Source: Branchiostoma lanceolatum (taxonomy: Eukaryota > Chordata > Leptocardii > Amphioxiformes > Branchiostomatidae). From it: 64,000 bases of DNA. Below, one piece after another: positions 12,326-24,300 of the stretch (positions within the stretch are counted from its first letter, which is position 1; the number at the start of each line of letters is the position of its first letter). Both the position numbers and the translations under genes were made by a program. Under the pieces are notes generated by a model, which was given only the letters and a program-made list of their open reading frames with translations, had not been told where the DNA came from and did no database searches. The stretch spans positions 22,251,142 to 22,315,141 of the forward strand of contig NC_089722.1 of NCBI RefSeq assembly GCF_035083965.1, given 5' to 3'.

Positions 12326-13303
12326 TACCTTGGGCACAAATGTGCAATAAAGGTCTTTCATTCAAGTCTATCTACAGTAAATGCGGGGCGTATTATTAGA
12401 AAATGATAGATTAGAACTCCAGTCAGTGAAGGCCAGTCCCAAATAAGTAACTGGGTTATATGGGTTATACAGTGTTGACATGTGTGGCAATTCAACCTAA
12501 TATTTCTATTGAGAAACATAATGTTAGATTTTACAAAGACTGCCTCGCGCACCACCTTTGCCGATGGCTGGGAATATTAATATTTTAGAGTACATAGCGA
12601 CAGTCACATAGTGGTACCGTAGAATAAGTTTCCAGAAAAATAAGAACATGGTCAAAATAATATGGAAATTAAAAGATTCGCTCGTTTCGACAGTACATTT
12701 TGTATTTTGAGGGGTCGGTATAACTTTATTAACGATTAGCTAAATATGCAATAAGCAAATGCGTTCTCCAAGCAATTATTCATATAAACCAACTCCTAGC
12801 GCATTGTTTGCATCCAATATCAGCTTTGTAGCTCTTGGCTAAAGGTGGGGCCCAAAACAGTTTAGATACATCAAGGAGGTTCTTAAAGTTTTCTGTCTCT
12901 TGCCAGTCCATCAAAGTCAATCAACGTGGCAGCTGAATATCTGTCAAAAGATTAATTGTATTTCACACCCTCTCTCAGAGTCGTTTTGTGTAATTATCTT
13001 TAATTATGCATAGAGTGCAGACAGAAACGTCCTGATGGGCGAACAGAATGGGCCAGGTCATTGTACAAAATACTAGTATGGCTGAAATAGATGTTTGCTA
13101 AACAAGGACAGTGCTGCCTGAACATTCTTTCGTTAGGCGAAGAAGAAGGGATTTTACAATGAAAGTGAGTTGTGGGGCAGTGCTCCTAGACATACGTTAT
13201 GCATTCAGCCGGCAGGTGTCTCCACAAGTCCCCTTTTATGTAAAGGAGAGCGAATGATACTCAACACGATTCTACCCCGCGAGACGAAAGATGAATGTGT
13301 AGC

Positions 13304-13420
13304 ACTAGTAGCCTGGAATCCAAACCTATTATAGCTCCAAAGTCTCTCTCCGCAAATACTATTTGCGGAGAGAGACTCGGGAGCTATGATAGGTTTGGAT
13401 TCCAGGCTATAGTACTAGTA
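13304..13420. mobile_element. Long hairpin MITE, GCCTGGAATCCA ends
   Basis: GCCTGGAATCCAAACCTAT at 13311-13329 opens an arm of about 48 nt whose complement runs from 13360 to 13408 and ends ATAGGTTTGGATTCCAGGC. The loop is only a few bases. ACTAGTA occurs on both sides (about 13304-13310 and 13413-13419), which suggests a target-site duplication. The ends resemble those of the larger element at 57113-57395. Confidence 0.8.
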
Positions 13421-13920
13421 AGTGTCTGGCATAAATGTGCACCTAGAGTTACAAAAGCATACACGCTGTTCCACATATATAGTAGCGCTATGACTTTTCT
13501 GTACACACTAACATGGTCACAACAAGATTAGCCCTAAGAGAGAATTTTCGGGCAGCTTTGTCTTGATTAACCCTTCAAATCAAGCAAGCGACATCGACGA
13601 ATAAGAGTTGTCTGAAAGTGGCAAAATAAAACAAAACATGGCTTTTCCGCTAGTTTGGTTTTAGTATGGGCTTTATACATCGGTTAGTGTTGTTGCACTC
13701 TGTGGGGACAAGAGTTAACACTATAGGTCAAGAATACACTTTGCGATTAGAAACTACATTGTACCTCCTTTTATTATGTTGACGAAAGACTGATTTGAAT
13801 TTAGGATTGCAGTTATGAGATTGCCACAATAAAAGTTTTCAACAAATGTTCAAGGTCAATCGTTGCCATCATAAATTGACCCCTCTCAACAAAGTAAACC
13901 TAACAGATTCTTACTAGTAT

Positions 13921-13952
13921 TTCCAAGGAGGTTTCATATAAAACCTCCTTGG
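13921..13952. repeat. Perfect CCAAGGAGGTTT palindrome at array 3 edge
   Basis: CCAAGGAGGTTT and AAACCTCCTTGG are separated by a few bases (CATATA). It lies about 15 bp before the first minisatellite unit of array 3. Confidence 0.8.
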
Positions 13953-13966
13953 TATTTCTTGTGATT

Positions 13967-16900
13967 TCAAACCTACATTCTCCTGGTTTCTCCTACACTC
14001 CCCTGGTTTCTGCTATATTCTCCTGCTTTCAGATGCTATATTCTCCTGCTTTCTACTATATTTTCCTGGTTTCTCCTACATTCCTCTGCTTTCTCCTACA
14101 TTCTCCTGCTTTCGCCTACATTCTCCTGCCTTCTCCGATATTCTCCTGCTCTTTTCCTGCTTTCTCCTATATTCTCCTGCTTTCTGCCATATTCTCCTGC
14201 TTTCTGCTATATTCTCCTGTTTTCTGATATATTCTCCTGCTATCTACTACATTCTCCTGCTTACTCCTATATTCTCCTGGTTTCTCCTACATTCTCCTGC
14301 ATTCTCCTATATTCTCCTGCTTTCTCCTGGTTTCTCCTGCTTTCTCCTATATTCTCCTGCGTTCTCCCATATTCTCCTACATTCTCCTGGTTTCTCCTAC
14401 ATTCTCCTGCTTTCTGCTATATTCTCCTGCTTTCTGCTATATTCTCCTGCTTTCTGCTATATTCTCCTGCTTTCTGCTATATTCTCCTGCTTTCTCCTAC
14501 ATTCTCCTGCTTCCTGCTATATTCTCCTTCTTTCTGCTATATTCTCCTGCTTTCTGCTATATCCTCCTGCTTTCTGCTATATCCTCCTGCTTTCTCCTAC
14601 ATTCTCCTGCTTTCTCCTACATTCTCCTGCTTTCTCCTACTTTCTTCTGCTTTCTCCTATATTCTCCTGTGTTCTCCTAAATTCTCCTGCTTTCTCCTAC
14701 ATTCTCCTGCTTTCTCCTGCTTTCTCCTGCTTTCTCCGATATTCTCCTGCTTTCTATTATATTCTCCTGTGTTCTCCTATATTCTCCTGCTTTCTCCTAC
14801 ATTCTCCTGCTTTCTCCTATATTCTCCTGCTTTCTCCTACATTCTCCTGCTTTCTCCTTCATTCTCCTGCTTTCTGCTATATTCTCCTGCTTTCTCCTAC
14901 ATTCTCCTGCTTTCTCTTACATTCTCCTGCTTTCTCCTACATTCTCAGGCTTTCTCCTACATTCTCCTGCTTTCTGCTATATTCTCCTGCTTTCTCCTAC
15001 ATTCTCCTGCTTTCCGCTATATTCTCCTGCTTTCTCCTACGTTCTCCTGCTTTCTTCTACATTCTCCTGCTTACTCCTGTATTCTCCTGCTTTCTGCTAT
15101 ATTATCCTGCTTTCTCCTACATTCTCCTGCTTTCTGCTATATTCTCCTGGTTTCCCCTTCATTCTCCTGCTTTCTCTTACAATCTCCTGCTTTCTCCTAC
15201 ATTCTCCTGCTTTCTCCTACATTCTCCTGCTTTCTGCTATAGTCTCCTGGTTTCCCCTTCATTCTCCTGCTTTCTCCTACAATCTCCTGCTTTCTTCTAC
15301 ATTCTCCTGCTTTCTCCTACATTCTCCTGCTTTCTCCTACATTCTCCTGCTTTCTGCTGTATTCTCCTGCTTTCTCCTACATTCTCCTGCTTTCTGCTAT
15401 ATTCTCTTGGTTTCTCCTTCATTCTCCTGCTTTCTACTACATTCTCCTGCTTTCTCCTACATTCTCCTGCTTTCTCCTACATTCTCCTGCTTTCTCCTAT
15501 ATTCTCCTGCGTTCCCTATATTCTCCTGCTTTCTCCTACATTCTCCTGCTTTCTCCTACATTCTCCTGCTTTATGCTATATTCTCCTGGTTTCTCCTTCA
15601 TTCTCCTGCTTTCTCCTACAATCTCCTGCTTTCTCCTACATTCTCCTGCGTTCTCCTATATTCTCCTGCTTTCTCCTACATTCTCCTGCTTTCTGCTATA
15701 TTCTCCTGCTTTCTGCTGTATTCTCCTGCTTTCTCCTACATTCTCCTACTTTCTCCTACATTCTCCTGCTTTCTCCTACATTCTCCTGCTTTCTCCTATA
15801 TTCTCCTGCGTTCTCCTATATTTTCCTGCTTTCTCCTACATTCTCCTGCTTTCTGCTATATTCTCCTGCTTTCTGCTATATTCTCCTGGTTTCTCCTTTA
15901 TTCTCCGGCTTTCTCCTACATTCTCCTGCTTTCTCCTGGATTCTCCTGCTTTCTCCTACATTCTCCTGCTTTCTCCTATATTCTCCTGCGTTCTCCTATA
16001 TTCTCCTGCTTTCTCCTACATTCTCCTGCTTTCTGCTATATTCTCCTGGTTTCTTCTTTATTCTCCTGCTTTCTCCTACATTCTCCTGCTTTCTCCTATA
16101 TTCTCCTGCTTTCTCCTACATTCTCCTGCTTTCCGCTATATTCTCCTGCTTTCTCCTACGTTCTCCTGCTTTCTTCTACATTCTCCTGCTTACTCCTGTA
16201 TTCTCCTGCTTTCTGCTATATTATCCTGCTTTCTCCTACATTCTCCTGCTTTCTGCTATATTCTCCTGGTTTCCCCTTCATTCTCCTGCTTTCTCTTACA
16301 ATCTCCTGCTTTCTCCTACATTCTCCTGCTTTCTCCTACATTCTCCTGCTTTCTGCTATAGTCTCCTGGTTTCCCCTTCATTCTCCTTCATTCTCCTACT
16401 ATCTCCTGCTTTCTTCTACATTCTCCTGCTTTCTCCTACATTCTCCTGCTTTCTCCTACATTCTCCTGCTTTCTGCTGTATTCTCCTGCTTTCTCCTACA
16501 TTCTCCTGCTTTCTACTACATTCTCCTGCTTTCTCCTACATTCTCCTGCTTTCTCCTACATTCTCCTGCTTTCTCCTATATTCTCCTGCGTTCCCTATAT
16601 TCTCCTGCTTTCTCCTACATTCTCCTGCTTTCTCCTACATTCTCCTGCTTTATGCTATATTCTCCTGGTTTCTCCTTCATTCTCCTGCTTTCTCCTACAA
16701 TCTCCTGCTTTCTCCTACATTCTCCTGCGTTCTCCTACATTCTCCTGCGTTCTCCTATATTCTCCTGCTTTCTGCTATATTCTCCTGCTTTCTCCTACAT
16801 TCTCCTGCTTTCTGCTATATTCTCCTGGTTTCCCCTTCATTCTCCTGCTTTCTCCTACATTCTCCTACTTTCTCCTACATTCTCCTGCTTTCTCCTACAT

Positions 16901-18050
16901 TCTCCTGCTTTCTCCTATATTCTCCTGCGTTCTCCTATATTTTCCTGCTTTCTCCTACATTCTCCTGCTTTCTGCTATATTCTCCTGCTTTCTGCTTTAT
17001 TCTCCTGCTTTATCCTACATTCTCCTGCTTTCTCCTACATTCTCCTGCTTTCTGCTGTATTCTCCTGGTTTCTCCTTCATTCTCCTGCTTTCTCCTACAA
17101 TCTCCTGCTTTCTTCTACATTCTCCTGCTTTCTCTACATTCTCCTGCTTTCTCCTACATTCTCCTGCTTTCCACTCTATTTTCCTGCTTTCTCCTACATT
17201 CTCCTGCTTTCTGCTATATTCTCCTGGTTTCTCCTTCATTCTCCGGCTTTCTCCTACATTCTCCTGCTTTCTCCTAGATTCTCCTGCTTTCTCCTACATT
17301 CTCCTGCTTTCTCCTATATTCTCCTGCGTTCTCCTATATTCTCCTGCTTTCTCCTACATTCTCCTGCTTTCTGCTATATTCTCCTGCTTTCTGCTGTATT
17401 CTCCTGCTTTCTCCTACATTCTCCTGGTTTCTGCTATATTCTCCTGCTTTTTGCTTTATTCTCCTGCTTTCTCCTACATTCTCCTGCTTTCTCCTACATT
17501 CTCCTGCTTTCTGCTATATTCTCCTGGTTTCTCCTTCATTCTCCTGCTTTCTCCTACAATCTCTTGCTTTCTCCTATATTCTCCTGTGTTCTCATATATT
17601 CTCCTGCTTTCTCCTACATTCTCCTGCTTTCTGCTATATTCTCCTGGTTTCTCCTTCATTCTCCTGCTTTCTCTTACATTCTCCTGCTTTCTCCTACAAT
17701 CTCTTGCTTTCTCCTATATTCTCCTGCGTTCTCCTATATTCTCCTGCTTTCTCCTACATTCTCCTGCTTTCTGCTATATTCTCCTGCTTTCTGCTTTATT
17801 CTCCTGCTTTCTCCTACATTCTCCTGCTTTCTCCTACATTCTCCTGCTTTCTGCTATATTCTCCTGGTTTCTCCTTCATTCTCCTGCTTTCTCCTACAAT
17901 CTCTTGCTTTCTCCTATATTCTCCTGTGTTCTCATATATTCTCCTGCTTTCTCCTACATTCTCCTGCTTTCTGCTATATTCTCCTGGTTTCTCCTTCATT
18001 CTCCTGCTTTCTCCTATATTCTCCTGTGCTCTCCTCTATTGTCCTATATC
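13967..18050. repeat. 20-bp minisatellite array 3 (pyrimidine strand on +)
   Basis: About 4.1 kb of the same 20-bp unit lies here in opposite orientation, reading TCCTGCTTTCTCCTATATTC on the + strand. Larger blocks are duplicated within it. The irregular run starting TTTCCGCTAT at 15011 recurs at about 16130, with the unusual TACTCCTGT, ATTATCC and GTTTCCCC units in the same order. The block at about 17450-17690 recurs at about 17790-18010. A shortened GCGTTCCCTATATT unit occurs at about 15510 and 16589. Open frames of 907, 262 and 219 codons arise only because the unit contains no stop in any register. The right edge is about 140 bp before the conserved leader of NAT copy 1. Confidence 0.97.
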
Positions 18051-18130
18051 CTCCTTTCTTCTTTGTTTCTGCTTCTTTCTTTAGCATGGAGCGTTATCTA
18101 TTTCTTATAAAGGGACTGACATTTGCATAA

Positions 18131-18177
18131 CATTAAGCATACTCGGGACACATTTCATTAGCATACTCGGGACAAAG
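18131..18177 (+). repeat. Short direct repeat between array 3 and NAT copy 1
   Basis: CATTA(A)GCATACTCGGGACA occurs twice in tandem, at about 18131 and 18156. It sits where copies 2 and 3 of the NAT gene carry their upstream promoter sequence. Confidence 0.7.
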
Positions 18178-18189
18178 TAAATGAAGCCG

Positions 18190-18304
18190 TTACCCGGAAG
18201 AGCCGGTCGATGTGGCATTTGTCCGGTTCGCGACCTATCGTCCTATTCCAGTGACCCACTGACATCGCAGTTCCCCTCCATATCCGATCATAACTGAAGA
18301 CATC
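18190..18304 (+). promoter_or_regulatory. Conserved NAT leader, copy 1
   Basis: The sequence from ACCCGGAAGAGCCGGTCGAT to the start codon is closely matched ahead of copy 2 (26137-26217) and copy 3 (about 29085-29197), including TTTGTCC.GTTCG and TGACATCGCAGTTC. Similarity stops at about 18190. The upstream part shared by copies 2 and 3, with its TGACCTTTGCCC motif, is absent here. Confidence 0.65.
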
Positions 18305-21300
18305 ATGGACGTCAGGCAGTACCTGTCACGTAAAGGTTACCATGGCGACACCAGCCCCACCCTGGATAACCTTCGCGCCATCCACCAGGCACACATGCTG
18401 ACAGTTCCTTTCGAGAACCTCAGGTACAAACGAGGAACAGCATGTCTTTCAGATTGAATCGTGCCTGGTCTGCATAATGAGCTGTAAATACTAAAAACTT
18501 CCAAGACCCCATACCTTTGCCAATGATGTTGAACCTTTAGTGAACTGACGTATTGTAAAGGTTTCTCTTTGATTATGCAAATAAGGTCCTCATTTGCATA
18601 AATTATATCAGTTGTAATCTAGGAGGTTAAATCTGTTTTTACCCTCCTTGCTTCTTCGGAATGAGGCCCTGATTTGCTTGATTTGTGTTTAATAATGTTC
18701 ACCTTCCAAATGCCATAAGTATGCCACTAGCCTGTGTTTACAAAATCAGGCTCTCGCTGGCTGGGGTTGATGTCGGCATTTGGGCGGAGCTCAAATTGGT
18801 TAATTATATGCGTGAACCCTGACCCGCGAGTCACGTGATTCCGTCAGTCTAGTTCGTCGATAGAACGTTTTGAGCTCTACAGGAAAGAATCGCTGATTCC
18901 TCTGTTCATTGAGTGAGAGTGCAGATAATTGACCCCCTTTTAGAGGACGGTTACCGTCGGGCCGGTCTCTAGGAGCGCGATTTAGTTTGCTCCAACACTC
19001 ACACACACACACGCACGCACACACGAAAAACAAACCTTCATGGCAAAGGTAATAAAAAGTAAGCGAGTCAAACTCAAAGCGTAACGCCTTTTGAGAGCTA
19101 CTAGTAGTGCTAGTGCAATGCACCCCGCCGAGGTTCGCGTTCAGCGAAGCACACCGAGTCGCCCCTACTGTTCTCAATAAGTATGTCTATTTTTTCGGGC
19201 AGAGGTTTGACACCTGGGGCTAGCCCTTGGAACTCCTATTGTCTCAAATGTTCTATCGTTTCTACTTCTAAGTTATACTGACCCCATGTTACAAATGTTA
19301 AAAGATTTGTTGTCTTCTCTATATTTTTACAGCATCCACTGTGGAGAAGAGATTATACTTGATCTTCAGCTTCTCTACAACAAGATCGTGCTGAAGGGAC
19401 GAGGCGGGTTCTGTTATGAGAATAACGGTCTGTTTTCATGGCTACTCGGTCAGCTCGGTTTCAACCTCAAAACCGTGTCAGCGCAGGTGATGAACAACAC
19501 AGGGGAATTCACGCCAGAGATGGCACACCTTATCAACGTGGTGAGCATAGATGGAGACCGCTGGGTTGCGGATGTGGGGTACGGTTGTGCCTTCCGTACA
19601 CCCATCCGTCTGGCACCGGACCATGAGCACCCTGACGTCACCGGTACATACAGGTAACGATACTGGTGTTAGTGGTGTAGCTTAACTTAGCTTCAGGCTA
19701 ACTAGTGTACCTAACCTGTAGTAACTGTGCCACTTCTTCATGAGCACAAGAACTATCTAACATTTGAAGATCATAGAATAAAGGATGATAAACTTTTAAA
19801 GATCATAGTATGTCCAGAGCACAAGATATGAAAAGCAGAGGCTCTGATGCAGTACCACAATGAGACACCAGGTGGTCCATAATCGAAATTCAACGGTCCT
19901 TTTTTGGCCGACACCTATCAACATTTTTTTTTTTTTCAAATGATTTTAATTTCAACATGGTACATAATTTCGCCAGGATACATAATTCCACCAGGGTAAA
20001 TAATTCCGTCCGGGTACATAGTTCGATCAGGGTACATATTTCCACCTGGGTACATAGCATCGGGTACATAATTCCATCGGGGCACATAATTCCGTCAGGA
20101 TACATAATTCCATCAGGGAAGCTTAACATTGTATAGTGAACACAAATGCAGAAAAGGTAGGAACACATCATCCCTCATTAGTTGTCTAGGATTATCTTTA
20201 CATTTTAACCAGGAGACATAGATCGAGTACTTTGCTATTGTTAATAAGCTAGCGCAGCATTCTTTGGATCCTAACAAGACTTCATCCTGAGTAATGCTAA
20301 TTCTACACCAGAAGTTTCTTAATCTACTGCATTGTAAAAACATATGTTCATAATTTTCGATCTTTTCACATATATCACAGGTAGGGCTGTAAATGTTACC
20401 AGACAAATCTCTTACTTTCCATTTGTTGAGCAGGTACTTACAAGGTAGTATTCCATGTAATAATTTAAAGTTAAATTCTCGCAACTTATTATGTTTGATC
20501 GTACAAGTCTGGCATTTCCATATCGCTCTCCAGTCCAGATTAGGGATTGTAAAATCCCAATATGCCTGGGAGGTAGGTGTTACAGGGTTATGAAATACAG
20601 AATTTGAATACAAGTATCTGCTAGTAAAAGTGTCAGCTATTTTACGCTGCCCATTAAACCAGAGTGAGTTGCTTTCAAGGAATTGGCTTCCATTATCTTC
20701 TTCAGTAAGCCATCTCCGCCCTGTTGCCAATTTAACACAGGTGAACTCACAAAGCCAGTTATTCCTGATGGTGAGTCTCTCGAGCAACGACACAGGCGTT
20801 ATATAGTCTGAAGCACAGCATATATCTCTTACAAATATAATACCACTATCTATCCAGTGTCTATAGTAGAGTGTTTTGTTGTTCAACATAAAATTTTCGT
20901 TACACCAAATTATTTCGTTACGTACATGGGCAAAATCTGTCTTTCCTCCTCCCAAATCATGCCAAGACAATACTACATCCCTGTAGAAAGGGGGAAGGGT
21001 TAACAGAGAAGGTGCATCTGCTTTTCGTTTGAAATTAAGTCGAAAGACCAGAAAGTCTTTGCCAAGCTTGTCAATAAAGTGTAAAGGTATTTGTCGCCAT
21101 CTACAAATTCTGCTGGGATCCTTTGGAGTTTTAATTATCCTTCGGACCCAAGCAGCTTGTAGACTCTTGCATTTTGTATTTATATCCAGCATCTTTAACC
21201 CTCCATCCTTGTACTCTGAATACAATGTTTTTCTCTTTATCTTGTCCGGTTTTCCATTCCACAGGAAACGGAAACAGGTCCTTTCAATTCTTTTTAATAC

Positions 21301-24300
21301 CCATGGAGGGGTGGATATAGAAGACATCTTATAAACGATCTGAGATATTCCTAAAGACTTAATAATCAATATTTTGCCATATAAGGTAAGTCTCCTTCTC
21401 TGCCATACCCGAAATAAGTTTTCCATTTTTTCAAGGGATTCTTCCCAGTTCAGAGATTCACAATTTTTCTCTTCACGACTGTAGTATAGACCTAGAGATT
21501 TAATGGGTGTTTCTGGCCAATTTATTCCACATGGCTTATCAATTCTACAAGAATAAGAACCTATCCATGTGGCTTCACATTTTCCAACATTCAGTTTTAG
21601 CCCAGCCACAAGACAGAAGTCCTTTACGGTCTTTAACGCAATTCTGATGGCTTCTTCATTAGCGAGGAACAGAGTAGTGTCGTCGGCCACCTGGCTAATC
21701 TTAATCTCTTCACTCTCTACTTTAATGCCTTTAATTGTATCTGTTTGCCGAATCTTAGCTGCAAGGGTTTCAACAACAAGATTAAATAACATGGCAGATA
21801 AGGGACATCCCTGTCTGATTCCTCGTTGTAATTTGAAATAAGCGGATTTCCATCCTGCATTGATGATGCAACTTTCGATGTCAGTGTACATAGTTTTAAC
21901 TAATGAAATGAAAGTAGGTCCAAAACCAAACTTATCTAAAGTCCTTAGCATGAAGTTCCAGCTCACCGAGTCGAAAGCTTTCTCAAAATCGAGCCAGACG
22001 ACTGCAGCCGGTAAATTATAATAGTTACAGTAATAAATAACATCTTGTAGTAATCTAACGTTTTGTCCAATAAACCTGGTCTTAATGTAGGCGGTTTGGT
22101 CTTCTGAAATCAGTTTTGGGAGAAAACTCTGCAGTCGTTTTGATAATACCATAGCTAATATTTTATAATCAGTGTTTAGCAAACTTATTGGCCTCCAATT
22201 AGATAAGTCGGTCTTGTCACCCTTTTTGTAAATGAGTTTCAATAGGGCCCTCTTTTGGGTCACAGAAAGACATTTATTATCTATCGCTTCTGTCAAGGAT
22301 TCGAAGACCAAGTCCCCTATTTCACTCCAGAATTTTAGATAAAATTCAGCCGGTAGCCCATCAGTACCTGGCGTTTTATTTTGGTTCAAAGATTTCAAAG
22401 CTAAAAAACATTCATTTTTTGTTATAGGTTCATCTAACAGGATCCTTTCGTCATCCGAAAGCGAGGGCACATCAACTGACCCGAGAAAAGTGTTGATTTG
22501 TTCGTCAGATGCAGAATTATCACTATCGCAACAATACAGTTTCTTATAAAAGTTAACTTCCAAGTCTAGAATTTTAAAGGGATTTGTTTCTTCACCTGTT
22601 GCATGTTTTAATTTAGTAATTGTATTATGTTTCGAACGGGAGTTTTCGAGACTCAAAAAGTATTTGTTAGATTTTTCTCCCTTCTCCACCCATTCGGCCC
22701 TGGCTCTAACTTGAGCCCCTTTTGCTTTATATTCGTATATTTTCTCTAGCTTTGATTTAATTTCTGTATATTCATTCAAAGTTTCATCGTTCAGTGTCTC
22801 ATCTAAATCTAATTGGCACTCTAGCTCTTGGAGTCTCATTTCAAGTTCTTTGTGTTCTGTGTTGATATTACTTGCTTTAATCCTGGAGTATTTATCCGGA
22901 GAACTCTTTAATCTTTATTTTGCACATCTCCCAAGCTAGTTGTTTTGATTGACAGTAATCACTAAGTTCTTCAGTAACAGAACGTACTGTAGATTTCACA
23001 CCTGTGGCATAATTCTCATCCATCAGGTGCGAGGTGTTCAGGCGCCAAGACCCAGGCCCTCTAGAGCAGTCAGTTATTTGCACCTTCAAAAATATAGCAA
23101 GATGATCTGTTCTGATAGATGTTCTGATATCACAACTTATAATGTTGGTTGATAGCGACTTGTTGATAAGCCAGAAATCAATTCTACTGGATACTGGGTC
23201 TGGGTTTTTTCGCCTCCAGGTGAATTGCCGCACCTGTGGGTGGCGTTCCCTCCAAATATCTACAAGTGCTAGACTTTTCTTGAAACTATTTAATGCCTTC
23301 GTATTTTCACCTGAGCTCCGCGCCAGGGGGTGCTTGCTTATCCTATCAATGGCAGTGTCGTTTACCATATTAAAGTCACCGCCAGCAATCAGATTATCAA
23401 CATTATTGTCGTTAATCCAATTCCGTAAGACACCTATCAACATACCAGATGTAATAAATATATATCCATAGCTTCTCGAGTTATGGTGTCCGAAAACAAA
23501 CAAATTAAATATATCCAACCGCAAACACACACAGCCACCACCCTCGTAAACCATGACCGCCTATCGCTCGACGTTACATCGCGAGCGTAAGCGGCCCTGG
23601 TGAAAAGACCCTACACATATGGTTATGACGACGTCACCTGCTTCCCCTCATCGGAAGCAGCGCGCAAAGAACGCTGGGAAGCTATCAACCAATCAGGTTA
23701 CGTGTTACATTGTTGCTTTGGTTACCCAAAACAAATGGCAGCCGATAGTTTTGCTCATTAATTATTCATGAGCAAGTGTCGGCGAGGTCCCAGAACCATA
23801 TGCGTAGGGTCTTTTTACCAGGGCCGCTTACGCTCGCGATGTAACGTCGAGCGATAGGCGGTCTTGGTTTACGAGGGTGTCAGCCACAAACGGAACCGAA
23901 AACATAACCTTCTTGGCGAATGTGAAAAGGTTTAAATGTATTGCAAAATGTCGCGCGCTCGACAAAAACATTTGATTTGACCAGTAGATAAAACTTTCCC
24001 TTCCACGTAAACTACATGAATGTACTTTGTTTTCGTCCCTAAGGCTTAAACAAGAGGGCGATACGTGGTTCCTTCAAAGAAAGAGCAAAGCCAAGCTGGA
24101 TGTCGACAACTACGAAGCGACTCCTGACGGAATTCATAAGGACGACATTAAGAGAGGTACTTAGAACTTGCTGGTTTTGAGTTGCGCTCGGCCATCAGCA
24201 AAGTAAGAATTAGTGCTCACCCCCTAGAAGTAGAGAGAGGACGACATAAGAAGAATTTGTAAATAATGTACGTCCAAAGCGGTGGAAGACGAAGCACATT

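Larger units (their letters stand above)
10346..13920. other. Gene-poor interval with hairpin MITEs
   Basis: No gene is supported. Open frames are short and unrecognised. The interval holds several inverted-repeat elements listed separately, and two related copies of a sequence of about 115 bp (10781-10900 and 12297-12412). Further AAGGAGGTT-type motifs are at 11781-11790 and 12871-12880. The rest is AT-rich and shows nothing else. Confidence 0.6.
19910..23443 (-). mobile_element. 5'-truncated L1/Tx1-like LINE with target duplication
   Basis: A non-LTR retrotransposon is inserted antisense in NAT1 intron 2. The 15-bp sequence GACACCTATCAACAT flanks it at 19910-19924 and 23429-23443. On the element's own strand the 3' poly(A) appears as 13 T at 19924-19936. 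The 5' end is cut within the endonuclease domain, about 3.5 kb remaining. NAT copy 2 has the unoccupied site (GACACCTATCCACATGCCAGAT at about 27344). The 3' untranslated part holds an 18-bp tandem repeat. Confidence 0.93.

Noticed and set aside
13967-18050. CRISPR-like regular repeat array
   Set aside because: The units are directly adjacent without unique spacers, and the window is eukaryotic.
15407-18130. A 907-codon open frame, and similar long frames in all three arrays
   Set aside because: It is a by-product of a 20-bp stop-free repeat; the peptide repeats every 60 bp, frames are open in several registers at once, and there is no conserved start, splice or domain signal.
23429-23554. 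Extension of the LINE endonuclease frame to an upstream start
   Set aside because: The bases right of 23428 belong to the NAT intron (they match NAT copy 2), so the apparent N-terminus is a chance fusion.
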